64,000 bases of DNA from Cepaea nemoralis (GCA_014155875.1 JACEFZ010028297.1:1-64000), one strand, 5' to 3'. Numbered from the stretch's first letter, positions 33,062-44,590 are shown. The notes: generated by a model not told the origin, from the letters alone. Made by a program: numbers and translations.

Positions 33062-33869
33062 ATATTCCTCTCACTTTTGTCTGGATTCGTAATGATAGTC
33101 TATGTTCATCTTTCCATGGAGTTCGCTCCGGAATAGTTGTTAGAGGGATACCAACTGTGGGCAGATCGGTGGTTTCTCTGCAGAGTCGTTTGGCTTGGTG
33201 GATAAAACTACTTCTTTTCAACCGCCCCATAGCTAGGTTATCAAATCTGTTCTTCATAGGGTGGCCTGGCAAGCTGAGGAACTTTTCTGCTTGTATTAGC
33301 GTTTTCGTATCTCTGCGCTCTCTCAGTGCTTGTGTCCTCCCCATCTTCTCCATTTCCACTATAGGGGTTGATCTCATCCCTCCTGTGGTGACTCTAAGTG
33401 CTTGATTTTGCACCTTGTCCAGCTCTTGTAGTGTGGTGTTTGATGCCGAACACCACGCAGTTGACCCGTATTCCAGGTGTGGTCGTATGCTCTGTTGATA
33501 AACTTTGCTAAGTATTTTCCCACTGGCTCCCCATGTGGTTCCACTTAGCTTTCTCAGGATGGCTATTTTCCTTCTTGCTTTTGCTACTGCTTTGTTGATG
33601 TGCTTTCTCCATGTCAGCCTGCCATCAAATGTTACTCCAAGGTATGTTGGTTCTTTATCTTCTCTTAGGGGTGTTCCATTTATCTGGATGATCCCTGCCT
33701 TTTGTTTAGAAGAGAGGGTAAATAGAGTGGTGCTGCACTTGTCAGTGTTTATGCTGACACACCATCTATTTGCCCATGCAACAAATGTATCTACAGTTCT
33801 TTGTAGCGATCTGGTGGCCACTGATGCATGTTCATTTGTGCTCCATAGAACCAGGTCATCGGCGTACAT
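32898..33869 (-). pseudogene. I-superfamily LINE copy 1, RT palm (YADD) and thumb
   Basis: The minus frame starts at MYADDLVLWS, the catalytic YADD box of the RT, and continues through motifs D and E (STTLFTLSSKQ, PTYLGVTFDGRLTW) and the thumb (YQQSIRPHLEYGSTAW) to the RNase H start YTDGSAQ. RNase H in ORF2 plus these motifs points to the I superfamily (I/Nimb-like). Motifs upstream of YADD continue in frame to about 34430 but contain stops, so there is no intact protein. Confidence 0.9.
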
Positions 33870-34435
33870 TGCTGCTTTAATTCCATGCGGTAGATTAGCA
33901 ACGTGATCATTGATGAAGATTAGAAAAAGTGTGGGGGAGAAGACTCCGCCTTGGGGAACACCGTGACGCAGTGGTACTTTATTGCTCTTGAGTCCGTCTA
34001 TCTGTATTCGGGCTCTTCTTTTGTGCTAGTATGCTTTCACCCATTTGTACATTCTTCCATTGACTTTGCAGTTTCTCAGTTTCTTCATCAGACCTTCTTT
34101 CCAGACTTTGTCAAAGGTTTTCTTCAGATCTATCCATGTCGCAAGCACCAGCTTCTTCTCTTGGAATGAATCCTCAATTTCATGAGAGAGGTAGGTTGTC
34201 TGATCTTCCGTAGAGTAGCTCTGCCTAAAGCCAGCCTGTTGTGGCTCACGGATGTTTTTACTTTCAATGCACCACTACAGTCTGTGATTGATGATGCGCT
34301 CCAGTGTTTTGCAGAGACAGCTGGTGAGGCTAATTGGTCTGTAGCTAGAGGCAATGGAAGTATCTTTCCCTGATTTTAGGAGGGGTATCATGATTGCTTC
34401 TCTCCAGGCTTGTGGAACACTGCCTAAGGTCTAAC
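33862..34435 (-). pseudogene. I-superfamily LINE copy 1, RT fingers and palm (stop-broken)
   Basis: The minus strand reads SYRPISLTSCLCKTLERI (motif 2), QAGFRQSYSTEDQ (motif 3), WIDLKKTFDKVW (motif A; catalytic Asp) and RHGVPQGGVFSPTLF (motif B), leading into the YADD frame. Two in-frame stops lie near 34275 and 34030. The order and spacing are those of a complete RT. Confidence 0.85.
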
Positions 34436-35015
34436 TGTTATTGAAGATCTGCATCATCTTTGCTTTGGCCTCTGTTCCTAGGTTCCTGATCATTTCATTG
34501 GAGATACCATCAGCTCCTGGTGACTTTCTCATTTTCAGTTTTGATATGGCTAGCCCCAGTTCGCTGATTGTGATGGGTGCCTCCAGAACCTCATGTACTA
34601 TTTCCTTCTGTCCCGTATGTTGCTGTTTCTCTCGAATCTCTTGTTGTTTCTCTGGACTAATTTTGATATTGTTATCTTGTGCGAATGAGTCCGCAAAATG
34701 GTCAGCTGCTTGCTTTCTTGTTAAGGTGTTTCCATCTTTATGTAGTGCAATTTTTGAGTTTCTCCCTGTGCCCTCATCGTTAAGTTGTTTTATTAGCTTC
34801 CACAATTTCCTTGTGTCTCTTTCAAAGTTCAGAGACTCCGTTTTCTCCTGCCAGCTTTTCCGTCTAGCCTGCAGCTTGGCCCTTTGGAATTTGGCTTTTG
34901 CATGCTGGAATTTATTGTGTTGCTCTTGGCTGGGTGTGGCCTTTGCTTGCTTTCTACACTCTTCCACATCATTATGCAACTGTTCCAGTTCACTACTGCA
35001 GCTTCGTTTACTCAC
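34431..35015 (-). pseudogene. I-superfamily LINE copy 1, linker and RT start
   Basis: The minus frame is a Lys/Gln-rich linker (FQRAKLQARRKSWQEKTES), then RT motif 0/1 with MRKSPGADGISNEMI. No endonuclease lies upstream: similarity ends near 35015, so the copy is 5'-truncated, as is normal for LINEs. Confidence 0.88.
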
Positions 35016-35194
35016 TTGGATAAACGGGATACATCGAAGAATTATATATTAGTCAATTGTAGCCGTTACTATGTATACAGAATGATTTCCTTCTAAGTGT
35101 AGACTTCCGTGGGTACAAAGTTCTAAACATTCGGGCAATACCAGCCACGATGTACGTCATATTTCAGACTTAGTATCATTAATTTTTTCGCATA

Positions 35195-35310
35195 AGATGA
35201 TTTATAACTCTGCAATATGCACCTGACGAGATGTAGCGAAATATGCCAGGCAATAAATCGTGCAATATTGTATTTATGGTGTCTAAATTCACTAAAGGAA
35301 TGCATTGTTT
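35195..35310. repeat. dispersed repeat with GCGAAATATGCC core
   Basis: It contains TGTAGCGAAATATGCCAGGC and AATCGTGCAAT. Related copies are at 54530-54620 (with palindrome at 54704) and 58240-58345. Confidence 0.65.
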
Positions 35311-35514
35311 TGAACAACAATAACTACCTCCAGAAATGGAATTCGATGGATTCGAACTTAACGAGTTGGGCTTCGCTGTCGACATTGCTCTCCTGTCACA
35401 CACGTAGTCAGATGCCGGATAACCTGACGCTGGCTGCCCTGTGACGCAGTGAACACATGCTGAGAAAATCTGTAGACCGTATAACTAGACACTCTCTTGT
35501 CTGGAACCCACTGG

Positions 35515-35735
35515 GCAAACGAAATACCGGGATACGTAGAAAATAGCGGGATACGTAAAGAATAAATGTGGGATGCGTAAAAAAATAAACGTGGGATACA
35601 TAAACACATAAAGTGCGATACGTAAAACAAATAAAAGTGGGATTCGTAAAAAAAGTGGAATACATAAAAAAAACAAAATTGCGGGACACGTACAACAAAT
35701 AAAAGTGGGATACGTAAGAAATAAAAGTGCGTCAC
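35515..35735. repeat. minisatellite with GGGATACGTAAA
   Basis: Irregular units of about 22 bp with GGGATACGTAAAAAATAAA. The array resumes at 36500-36770 after SINE insertions. Confidence 0.9.
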
Positions 35736-36413
35736 GTTTAGTTTAGTTTAGTTTAGTCGTCGGATCAACATCACGGCACACGGTTTAACCCATAAGTGCT
35801 CCGTTTTCCTCCTAACTCAAGCCTGAGTCTGGAGAAACTCAGTTCAATGCACGAACTCCGTTGCATCGGCGAGGGTCCTGAAATACTTTGGGTAGATTTT
35901 TAACTCGAAATTTTGCCCGGGCAGCGCCGTTAGGCTACTCTTTTTCGAATTCCAACTGCCAAGGGATTTTTTGCCGGTCTCTCTGGCTGTGGGGTTACAA
36001 CACTTTCTCTCTGTAATCCCGTTTATCACGCAGAGTCTCGTAGCGGAGCGAGAGCTGAGGCGATTCGACTCCCGCTCGTGACTTGCGGGATACTGAGCCG
36101 GCCGCTCAGAAAGCAATGGCAAACTACTGAGCGTAATCTTGCCAAGAGATCAACATACAGCTGAAAGCTGCTGGTGTTGACAGCTAAGTCCTGTAAAGGA
36201 TATGATTTTAAAAAAAGGGATTTTTTTACGTGCGCAACAATACACACGGGCGTCCGATCTCACTACCCAGAGACCAGGGGAAGTCCTGGAGGATATTACT
36301 GGAAGTCCAGGAGGATTTTTTAAAATAAATCTCGGTCTTCACCGGGGCCTGAAACCGGGACCTCCAGCACTCGAGGCGGACACCATACCTTGAGACCATT
36401 CAGTCCCCATATA
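35736..36413 (-). repeat. SINE family 3, minus strand, with nested SINE
   Basis: The minus strand has the tRNA-like head CTGAATGGTCTCAAGG, box B-like GGTTTCAGGCCC and a body ending in a (CTAAA)n tail at 35737-35757. The body is interrupted at GGGATTTTTT by a family-4 SINE. It is related to the complete copy at 54844-55255. Confidence 0.9.
35973..36216 (+). repeat. SINE family 4, complete, nested in family 3
   Basis: The 244-bp insertion has the exact 10-bp target duplication GGGATTTTTT (35963-35972, 36217-36226). Head with CTCTGGCTGTGGGG and box B GCGATTCGACTCCC; body CAGAAAGCAATGGCAAACTA; TCCTGTAAAGGATATG and a poly-A tail. The best full reference copy of this family in the window. Confidence 0.93.
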
Positions 36414-36414
36414 C

Positions 36415-36500
36415 ATTGTATACAATGGTATGAATGCCGGTAGTTCAGAAAGCAATAGCAAACTACTGAACGTAAACTTGCCAAGAAATCACAAACATAG
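36415..36500 (+). repeat. SINE family 4 fragment
   Basis: TCAGAAAGCAATAGCAAAC and CGTAAACTTGCCAAGAAATC match the family-4 body. It is truncated at both ends. Confidence 0.7.
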
Positions 36501-36770
36501 ACGTGCGTCACGTAAAAAATAAAATAAAATAAAATAAAATATAAAATAAAATAAAAGTGGGATACGTAAATAAAATAAAAGTTGGATACTCATTTCATCA
36601 TCTCATTATGTTCCTCTTGTACCTTGCTGTGTCGAGGTGAAGTATAAACATCGTGAGAGTGCCCGATTATGTGTCACTTAAAAATATAAAATAAAATAAA
36701 AGTTGGATACGTAAAACAATAGAAGTGGAATACGTAAAAAAAACATAGCGGGATACGTAAAAACACATGG
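36500..36770. repeat. AAAATA-rich tandem and GGGATACGTAAA minisatellite
   Basis: Continuation of the 35515 array with an internal block shared with 5355-5455. Confidence 0.85.
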
Positions 36771-37330
36771 AAAGGTGAATTACAGACAGAGATGAATTAT
36801 GCTGGGCGGGAGAGGGGAGCTAGAGGAGGCAGAAACAGATAGGACGGCTTGGCGTTGGTTGGTTGTGGATTTGGACTTCGCCGATAACGTTCAACTCCTG
36901 TCACACACACACACACGCGCGCGCGCACACACACACACATACGCACACACGTAATCAGATGCAAGATACACTAGAACCACTTAGTGTGAGGCCACAACAA
37001 ATAGGCCTAAAAAGGCCTAGGGGAAAGACAAAGATAATGAGACTAAACCATGCAAATAACACCCCTGTATTCTATGGTGAAATGTCACTTCAAGGGGCCG
37101 AGTCATTCAGCTGTTTGGTTAACACAGATTTGGGAGGGAGAGGGGGAGAGCAGATAAAGATATAACATTACAAAAGACCAGAGATCCTTCATAACACTAG
37201 AAAATTTGTAGAAGCCAAAGTAAATTAAATTAGTCCCGGGATTTGAAAATTTAACTGCGATATTGAATCGGTGTTACTGTATCTATCTGAAACATGGAAA
37301 CAACCAACATACTAGTAAACTGCAAACATT
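36771..37330. other. CA/GC microsatellite and unrecognised sequence
   Basis: (CA)n and (CG)n at 36902-36950; otherwise nothing recognised. Confidence 0.5.
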
Positions 37331-37339
37331 CACTCGGCA

Positions 37340-37465
37340 GTCAATGGGTGGTGTGTTCAGTGTCACATCAGCTGTTTTTACTTCCTAGGGCATTCCCTGG
37401 TACCAAGTTTAATTAAGCTCGATCAACCTGGGAGCCCAGGTTAAAGTTAGTTGCATATCCTTTAC
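37340..37465 (-). repeat. SINE family 1 fragment, minus strand
   Basis: CGATCAACCTGGGAGCCCAG with upstream TTCCTAGGGCATTCCCTGG, the inverse of the family-1 body. Confidence 0.6.
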
Positions 37466-37474
37466 AGGCGTTGC

Positions 37475-37520
<46 letters not shown>
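37475..37520. repeat. (TTAG)n microsatellite
   Basis: About eleven TTAG tetramers. Confidence 0.95.
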
Positions 37521-38135
37521 CGCAGTTCCAACTTCACAGCAACGGGTCGTCCCCATTATGCTCCGTTCCTATGCCAGTGAATATCACACAAAACGCTTCC
37601 CACTGCCCAATGTGAAAAGTGGAAAAGACAGGAGTCTCGACAAACAACAGCCCGCACAGATACACTGTGCGTAATGCTGCCACCAGAATGTCATCACACC
37701 AGTCCCCCACGAAACACCCTGTTCATCTCTGATGGAATCGGCAGTCATTTTCCTATCTGAATGTTTCTTAGATGTTCACCCACACAGTCCACAAAAACAC
37801 AGTTCATCGCTGATGGCAGTGGCAGTCAACCAGAAGCCCAGCAGCCACGCATTTCTGCATAAGGCAAAAACCGGTCAACTCTGGGACATAGCCACCTGCC
37901 ATCACTCCGAACATGCAGTCACGTTCCAAAAAACCTCAGGCAGATTCAAAAGCATTTCACACAAAACTCACAGCTCACAGTGTCGCGCAACGCACTCACT
38001 CAGTAGCGGGGCGACGGAACCATCAAGCCCTGTGTGTTTCCGGGGCCCATAATGGAAGCAAAGAATAGCAACACTGTAGCCTACCACGCATGTCGTAAGA
38101 GGCGACTAAGGAGGCGTTGCGTGTCAACCCCAACA
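37521..38135. other. no recognisable feature
   Basis: A short internal duplication is present (CTGATGGAATCGGCAGTCA and CTGATGGCAGTGGCAGTCAA). No coding motif. Confidence 0.5.
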
Positions 38136-38137
38136 TT

Positions 38138-38335
38138 TTTGGCTGTTCGTGATTTCTTAGCAATTTTGCGTTCAGTAGTTTGCCATTGCTTTCTGAACTA
38201 CCAGCACTCATACCATTATATAAAAACCCAACGCTAGGCGGCCTGCTGCAAAATCGCCCGCAGTTGTGTTTCGAACGTGGTGTGCGGGATTACGAACTGC
38301 GTCCGCAACACCTTCACCACAGAGCACAGGTAATT
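38138..38335 (-). repeat. SINE family 4, minus strand
   Basis: TTCAGTAGTTTGCCATTGC; the minus strand carries box B GTTCGAAACAC and a tRNA-like head with CTCTGTGGTGAAGGTG. Confidence 0.8.
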
Positions 38336-38660
38336 TTTTTAACATCCTCCTAGATGGGTTTCCGTACACGTGATCACATGGTCGACTGCAAGAATGCTTT
38401 CCACTACCGCGGTTTGACATAAGATTGTGCTTTGAGTTCATGTAATGATTTATTTGTTACAGTAATTGAAATGTCGTTAAATTCGAGCTCGATACTTTTG
38501 TGCTAAGTAATCGCTGATAAAAATACAATACCCTTTTAGAATTAATTACTGATAACTGAGATATAACCGTGGTGTGAGATAACCATGTTCCACGTGTTTG
38601 ACAAGAACACTTGACATTGATAGGGGAAACTTCAAGTACAGTTTTCCTTCTTCCAACCTG
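38336..38660. other. no recognisable feature
   Basis: No motif or repeat match. Confidence 0.45.
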
Positions 38661-38661
38661 C

Positions 38662-38880
38662 CCTTGTTGGGTGTTTCGTAATTATCATTCTTCTACCATA
38701 CTTATGTTATGTGTTTCGAAATTGTTCTTCTATTACCATACTGTTACGTGTTTCGTAATTGTTCTTCTTCCACCATACTGGTGTTAGGGGTTCCATAACT
38801 TTTCTTCTTCCACGAAACTAGTATTAGGTGTTTCGTAGCTTTCACTATTCCACAAAACAGGTGTTAGTTGTTTCGTAGGG
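38662..38880. repeat. about 42-bp minisatellite, five units
   Basis: Degenerate units of GTGTTTCGTAATTGTTCTTC plus CCACCATACTGGTGTTAG. Confidence 0.85.
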
Positions 38881-38944
38881 TGGAGCTAGAGGCACAATAT
38901 TCGTCTCTACCTTAAGAAGCCTGGGTACGAATCACAGTCTAGAT

Positions 38945-39331
38945 CAGTGGTTCTCAACCTTTTTTGGCTCATGCACCCCTTCACCATATGTTCAGAATGT
39001 CACCCCCCTTTCGTATTTCCTCCCTATAAATCCCCCACATTACACAGTATATGTAAAATTGGAAGCTAAATTTGCTAACAGATACTATAACAAGTCTAGA
39101 CGTCTACATAAAACGTGATTTGCTTGTCTACTTACGTTATAAAACGAATATCAGAAGAGCGAGAAGTACAGAACCGTAAAGTATGGAGGGAAAAACAATA
39201 TCGAGTAACCGGTTCTTGTATTAACGCGATTTGAAATAATCTTAAATTCCCCCTCCTCCCCCCCCCCCCTCCCTCGGGAAACCCTAAAATTTCCCTCGAC
39301 GGGGGAATTCGCCACCGGTTGAGAATCACTG
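38945..39331 (+). mobile_element. hAT-type MITE, copy 3
   Basis: Ends are CAGTGGTTCTCAACC and GGTTGAGAATCACTG, with exact 8-bp duplication GTCTAGAT (38937-38944, 39332-39339). Confidence 0.93.
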
Positions 39332-39344
39332 GTCTAGATTTTTA

Positions 39345-39620
39345 CAAAATAACAAAACAGAGAATGGTACAAGGCGTAAGCACGGGGAGCTCGAAATAGG
39401 CTTGGCTCGTAGACAGTGGATGGGGTATCTGAGGAGGTAAACTCTGACAGCAATGAGCTTCATTCTTGTGCCAGGCACGAACGTGCAAGAGGACATAAAC
39501 CAGCTGACAGGTTATTGTGGAAGGCGGGCGAGCAATTGACCGGGTTGATATATTAAATGCCATCACAAACTCAGGACAAGTGATGACTTTGAATAGGCAA
39601 CTTTGCCCATAGTGACGACA
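39345..39620. other. no recognisable feature
   Basis: Unique-looking sequence, no motif. Confidence 0.4.
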
Positions 39621-39624
39621 CTTC

Positions 39625-40044
39625 TTGTGTAAGGAAACTTCTTGTGAGACGAAACTTCTTGTGTGGAGAAATTGTGTGGAGAAACGTCTTGTGTGGAGAA
39701 ACTTCTTGTGTGGAGAAACTTCTTGTTTGGAGAAACCTCTTGTGTGGAGAAACTTTTTGTGTGACGGCACTTATTGTGTAGGAAATCTTCTTGTGTGGAG
39801 AAACTTCTTGTGTGGAGAAACTTCTTGTGTGGAGAAACTTCTTGTGTGGAGAAACGTCTTGTGTAGGAAATCTTCTTGTGTGGAGAAACTACTTGTGTGG
39901 AGAAACTTCTTGTGTGGAGAAACTTCTTGTGTGGAGAAACTTCTTGTGTGGAGAAACTTCTTGTGTGGAGAAACTTTTTGTGTAGGAAATCTTCTTGTGT
40001 GGTGAAACGTCTTGTGTGGAGAAACTTCTCCTGTGGAGAAACTT
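39625..40044. repeat. 17-bp minisatellite, left block
   Basis: About 24 units of ACTTCTTGTGTGGAGAA with occasional AGGAAATC variants. It continues at 40490-40680 after an insertion. Because 17 is not a multiple of 3, the frames cycle through all three readings. Confidence 0.97.
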
Positions 40045-40489
40045 CGGTACTTCATGTTAATTCACCGCAAACACAGGAATCCCAGGAGTTCCCGGAAAAT
40101 CACGGGACATCAGGATGATTCCATAGTAGGTGTAGGTGTGTATGGATATACTTTCGGTTGAGTTTGTGGTGGACTGTTAGACCGATCGAGGACGCAATGA
40201 ATGTTTATGGGCCCGGACTGTCGACGGAGTGTATATTCATATCTTGTGCTATTCGTCTTATCTTGTGTATGCCCCATATGTCTACGCTCATCTTTGATGT
40301 ATCTGGGGATCAGTTTGCGAAGACAATGACATGCGGTTTAGGGTATATCTTGCTGCAAACACACTTGTCGACCGACAACGAAGTCAATCCCCATATCCCT
40401 ATTCTGAAAGTCGACTATTCCATCAGATATAGGTCAGTGCTAAAAATAACTACGCGGTTTGTTTGCGGTGAATTAAATATGAAGTATCG
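40045..40489. mobile_element. TIR element inside minisatellite (unclassified MITE)
   Basis: Ends match inversely over about 29 bases (start CGGTACTTCATGTTAATTCA, end TGAAGTATCG), including GTTTGCGGTGAATTAA against its inverse. The 6 bases AAACTT flank both ends (40039-40044, 40490-40495), but that string is also part of the array unit. No coding capacity. Confidence 0.75.
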
Positions 40490-40680
40490 AAACTTCTTGT
40501 GTGGAGAAACTTTTTGTGTGGGGAAACTTCTTGCGTGGAGAAATTTAGTGTGTGGAGATACTTCTTGTGTGGGGAAACTTCTTGTGTGAAAAAACTGCTT
40601 ATTTTGAGAAAATTCTTGTGTGGGAAACTTCTTGTGTGAGAAACTCCTTGTGAGGGAAACTTCTTGTGTGGGGAAACTGA
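40490..40680. repeat. 17-bp minisatellite, right block
   Basis: About ten more units, more diverged to the right. Confidence 0.95.
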
Positions 40681-40689
40681 TTGTGCACA

Positions 40690-40835
40690 TGTACACATGC
40701 ATACACATGCGTACACATACTCAACACAGTTACATACGTAAACACACCCACATACACTAACACATATACGAACATATACATACACAAACGTACAAGTACA
40801 CTCGCGTACGCATGCACATACACAGCACTTTTACA
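40690..40835. repeat. ACATAC-rich microsatellite
   Basis: Degenerate CACATACA tandem sequence. Confidence 0.85.
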
Positions 40836-41415
40836 CGACCAACACACATCCGGTACTGATTCGAGGAACCAGTGGTAGTGATATGCACCTTGGGAAATGG
40901 TAATCATGGAGTCACGTGGTCGTCTAGCAACCGAACCGTCTTGGGTGTAATGGGAAATTTCGCAACGACTCGTCAACTGATACACCACTTGAAATCTGTG
41001 TTCATGTATGGCCGTGCTTCGCGGGGACAGCCGACAAATATAAGCACATGCGAAGGACAAAGTACTCCGAGTGGTAACTGGCGTGTGGGGAGGACCTTGT
41101 GTTGCTTGTTGTCTCTCCTGTATGGATACGCAGAGACTGGTGTTTAACGAACAGGCGACGGCGATGTCTGGCGGGAAGTTTGTAATGCCAACAGGGTAAG
41201 TCATTGTCCAAGCTTCATTTCTTACACTTTTTCAAATCGATTTCGCCATTACCGCTACCCCGTTCAGCATCAAGGAGAAGTTATAGTTAGGGTCCTAGGA
41301 CTAGTCAGCCACCAAAGCAGCTGCTCACGGTTTTACCCTCACAGTCTTATTAATCCGAAGATGATTGTTGTCTATATGGGGTAATGGATATTCTTACACT
41401 GAGACTGACGTTTGT
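40836..41415. other. no recognisable feature
   Basis: No supported gene. Frames are short and motif-free. Confidence 0.45.
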
Positions 41416-41419
41416 TATA

Positions 41420-41640
41420 CGAGTATCAGGAAGCCGCGGTAGCAATACAAGTGGCTAGACTCTGACCTGTTTCTGGTAGCCATTCGAGATGGATTGTTTA
41501 ACTTGGTCTGGACTCCAATTTCGACCCATTCTGAAATGGGTACTAGAAAACATCTTGGTGAGTAAAGGCGGTCGATGTGATACTGACCACATCATCCACC
41601 CAGTGCCGATGGATTATAAACTTTGGCGTGGGTGATCATG
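41420..41640 (+). repeat. SINE family 1, plus strand
   Basis: tRNA-like head GCGGTAGCAATACAAGTGGC, box B-like CATTCGAGAT, body with ATACTGACCACATCATCCAC and AGTGCCGATGGATTATAAAC. Confidence 0.75.
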
Positions 41641-41940
41641 CCTCTCCATATCTAGTGATATACATCGGCTTGTATCAATGCGTGTATTGACTCCATTTCG
41701 TGCCATGGCCCAAACCTGTCGAGAACATTCCCTGGCTGACTTCCTCTATCTCTATTTCTACAAATATTTCCAGTTGTCACAGCATTTTCCGGTTTTTGTC
41801 TTCTCATATAATGCGGCCAAAAATATGAAGACTTGCTTTCTGTGTTTGTGATAAGTTGTCTTTCGTCAGTGCTTAAAATGTTGAGATGACTCATTTTGGC
41901 TGTCCGCGAAATGGTCTGCATTCTTCTAAACAATCACATC
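41640..41940 (-). pseudogene. RTE-like LINE C-terminal tail
   Basis: The minus frame (41652-41933) has FRRMQTIS at its start, then HYMRRQKPENAVTTGNI, the RTE signature RRMLRI...HxMRRxxLENLVxTGKI. Confidence 0.75.
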
Positions 41941-42099
41941 TCCAAACCTTCCAGGGAATGCGTGACTGAGATTATGAATAAAATGGACCACGCAAAACTG
42001 CATTTTAGATGATGGGAAGTATCTTCTATAATAAGCCATTTTCATTAAATGCCATAAAGAGAGGCCTGAAATGTCATAGAGAACCTGTTGTGCTGTGTG

Positions 42100-42480
42100 G
42101 TGGTAAATTCTGGGGTGCGAACGGGGGGAAAAATCAGGAAAAGCTTGAAAGGAGCTGAGATGTGGTTTCTAAGATGAATTTTGCGAATTCCTTGGACTGC
42201 TAGTGAAATTAACAACGAATTACAGGGGAAAGCTGATGAGAATAGAACATATATTCAGCTATAAGAAAGAGACAGACAATACTCTTTGGTCATGCAATGA
42301 GAAGGGAAGTACTGGAAAACACCGCGACGCCTGGGAAGATCCGGGGTAGAAGAGGAAGAAGCAGACTACGAGCAGTGGTGAAGGATGGCCTAAGACGGTT
42401 TCAAACCAGATTGACATCAATAGAAGTGATCCAGAACATCGTGCTCTCCGACCTGTAAAGATACATGAACGCCAACACAA
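42100..42480 (+). pseudogene. RTE-like LINE C-terminal tail
   Basis: The + strand has a decayed FLR*IL..IPWTASEINN region, then RKRQTILFGHAMRREVLEN and GKIRGRRGRSRLR. Frameshifts and stops are present. Confidence 0.78.
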
Positions 42481-42700
42481 TTTAGCAGGGTAAATGATGA
42501 TGGCGGTGGTGATCGGTGGGATACCTAGCCTTCTCAGATAGGGACCAACACGAGTTGTCTGGCGTGTTCGAACCACGTGATACGGTTTTCAACGTATACC
42601 AACAAGTGTAGGCCGTAAATCCACTGCTCTGGTAGAAAACACACATTTGAAAATGTACAAGCGGTAGAATGTTTATGTCACGTGTCTGTCATGTGGTTGC
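42481..42700. other. no recognisable feature
   Basis: Nothing recognised. Confidence 0.4.
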
Positions 42701-42960
42701 TAAAGGCAAGGTCATCATCATAACGTGCCTTGCCAACTGGCGTAGGCGTTCATGTCTCTCCACAGATCTCGGTCCTTGGTCCTCTGGATCAACTTTGCGG
42801 GCGACACACCTCCATGCCACAGTCTCAGTCCACGCAGAATACTTTCTCTGTGTTTGCCTCGCCCCTCTTCTCTCACTGATCTTTTCAGTCGTCGCATTTC
42901 GAACGCACCTCCTCCCATTAGATGGCTAAAAAATGCTGTTTGTCTCTTTCTTATAATCGC
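42700..42960 (-). pseudogene. RTE-like LINE 3' end
   Basis: The minus frame ends RLWHGGVSPAKLIQRTKDRD then LWRDMNAYAS and a TGATGATG-type tail at 42712-42722. It shares the layout of the 50455 copy. Confidence 0.75.
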
Positions 42961-43785
42961 ATATGATGGAATACTACCACTTTAATTTATCAAGAATAAG
43001 CTTATGGGAACAACATTTAATTTGTCTAGACTTAGTAACCCCAAGTGGTATACGCGAATGGAACTTAAACACGCACATGAACCTTAGATATAATGAAGAC
43101 GTGTTATGTCATTACTTGTTTATTTAGTTTCCTGTGTCTGGTAAATATATATTTCTCAGACATATGATGCTGTATCAATTATAATATACGAATTGTTGCC
43201 ATAGTCCATAGTTGTGGGTTTAAGTGGATAATAGACCTGACCAATGATCTTCCAGTGACCTGTCCTGTAGATAACTTTACACTCGTAGCACGCTTTCCAA
43301 ATTGCTCTATGTCATAATCCAGATGTCCTGCTTCTGTTGCTAGCTTATGTAAATTATCTATCACATTTATTTCCATCTATCTTGTGTTTTTCTTCTCCGC
43401 TTTCCCTGTATGCCACCTACCAAAGTTATCTTTTTCCAGATATGTCACTATTTGTTTTTTTTTACACAATTTTATAATCCTAACTTTACAACATCACATC
43501 AGTCTGCTAGACATTTCAGCCTAAATTAACCTGCATCCTGGTCGTCACTTTCCCAATACAGTGAGGGAAATATTAATCAGGTAAATCGTTTCAACTATCT
43601 AGGAATTTTTATAACATCAGATGGAAGATACCTTGTGGAAATTAGATCAAGGAATACATTCCGGCTAATTGCTTCCTAGCTTCTAGTCTTCAAATTATGT
43701 CCCTTTAACCAGTGCCCCGATTAACCAAACTCCTAGATATTAAATCTTGTGTTATAGTTCTCTTACGCTATCTTGAGTATGTTTT
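42961..43785. other. no recognisable feature
   Basis: AT-rich. The only hint is a weak RTE-like segment around 43555-43650 (NRFNYLGIFITSDG-type RT end, + strand). Confidence 0.4.
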
Positions 43786-43789
43786 CAGC

Positions 43790-44190
43790 TGTTTTTTATG
43801 TTTTCATCTACGATAATTTGTGTACTCATCTACTATATTTTATGTACTCATCTACTATATTTTATGTACTCATCTACTATATTTTATGTACTCATCTACT
43901 ATATTTTATGTACTCATCTACTCTATTTTATGTACTCATCTACTATATTTTATGTACTCATCTACTATATTTTATGTACTCATCTACTCTGTTTATGTAC
44001 TCATCTACTCTGTTTATGTACTCATCTACTATAGTTTTATGTACTCATCTACTATAATTTATGTACTCATCTACCTATATTTAATGTAGCTCATCTATCC
44101 TAATTTAATGTACTCATCTACCTCTATTTTATGTACTCATCTACTCTATTTTATGTACTCATCTACTCTATTTATGTACTCATCTACTCT
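43790..44190. repeat. 22-bp minisatellite
   Basis: About 17 units of TACTCATCTACTATATTTTATG; a short continuation is at 44355-44390. Confidence 0.97.
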
Positions 44191-44194
44191 TATA

Positions 44195-44354
44195 CCATCT
44201 TTCTTCTTCTTCGTTCATATCCGGAGTTTTTTTCGGATGTGATTGCGTTGTGCCCTGTTTAACAGCAGAGCTGCGTTCTTGCCGCCCGTTAGGCCGACAT
44301 GACATCCACTTCTGCGGACGCATTTGTTGACAGCGGAGTTAACCTTCCCGGGAT
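44195..44354 (-). repeat. 150-bp dispersed repeat with CTT end
   Basis: It is shared with 60957-61105: GTGATTGCGTTGTGCC, CAGCAGAGCTGCGTTCTTGC, then AACCTTCCCG. On the minus strand it ends in a GAA tail, like the I LINE here. It interrupts the 22-bp minisatellite, so it is an insertion. Confidence 0.8.
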
Positions 44355-44391
44355 CTACTCTATTTTATGTACTCATCTACTCTATTTAGTT

Positions 44392-44590
44392 TAGACGCTT
44401 GTCTGCTGGCCCTGTAGTCGTGTTTTTTGAATCCCCATTGAGACGGGAATTTAAAACAAAATGGAACTGGACTCCAGGTCGATTCCACCTAAAATGGATA
44501 CCATAAAATGTTCTGGGAATAGATGGCCGAGGTGATACTGGCCACGTCGTCCATTGTATGCCTATTGGTCTATAAAATATCTCTCACCAT
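44392..44590 (+). repeat. SINE family 1, plus strand
   Basis: TTTTTGAATCCCC as box B remnant; body CCGAGGTGATACTGGCCACG and TATTGGTCTATAAAATAT. Confidence 0.75.

Noticed and set aside
39625..40680. A CRISPR-like array
   Set aside because: The 17-bp units are directly tandem without unique spacers, and the genome is metazoan.
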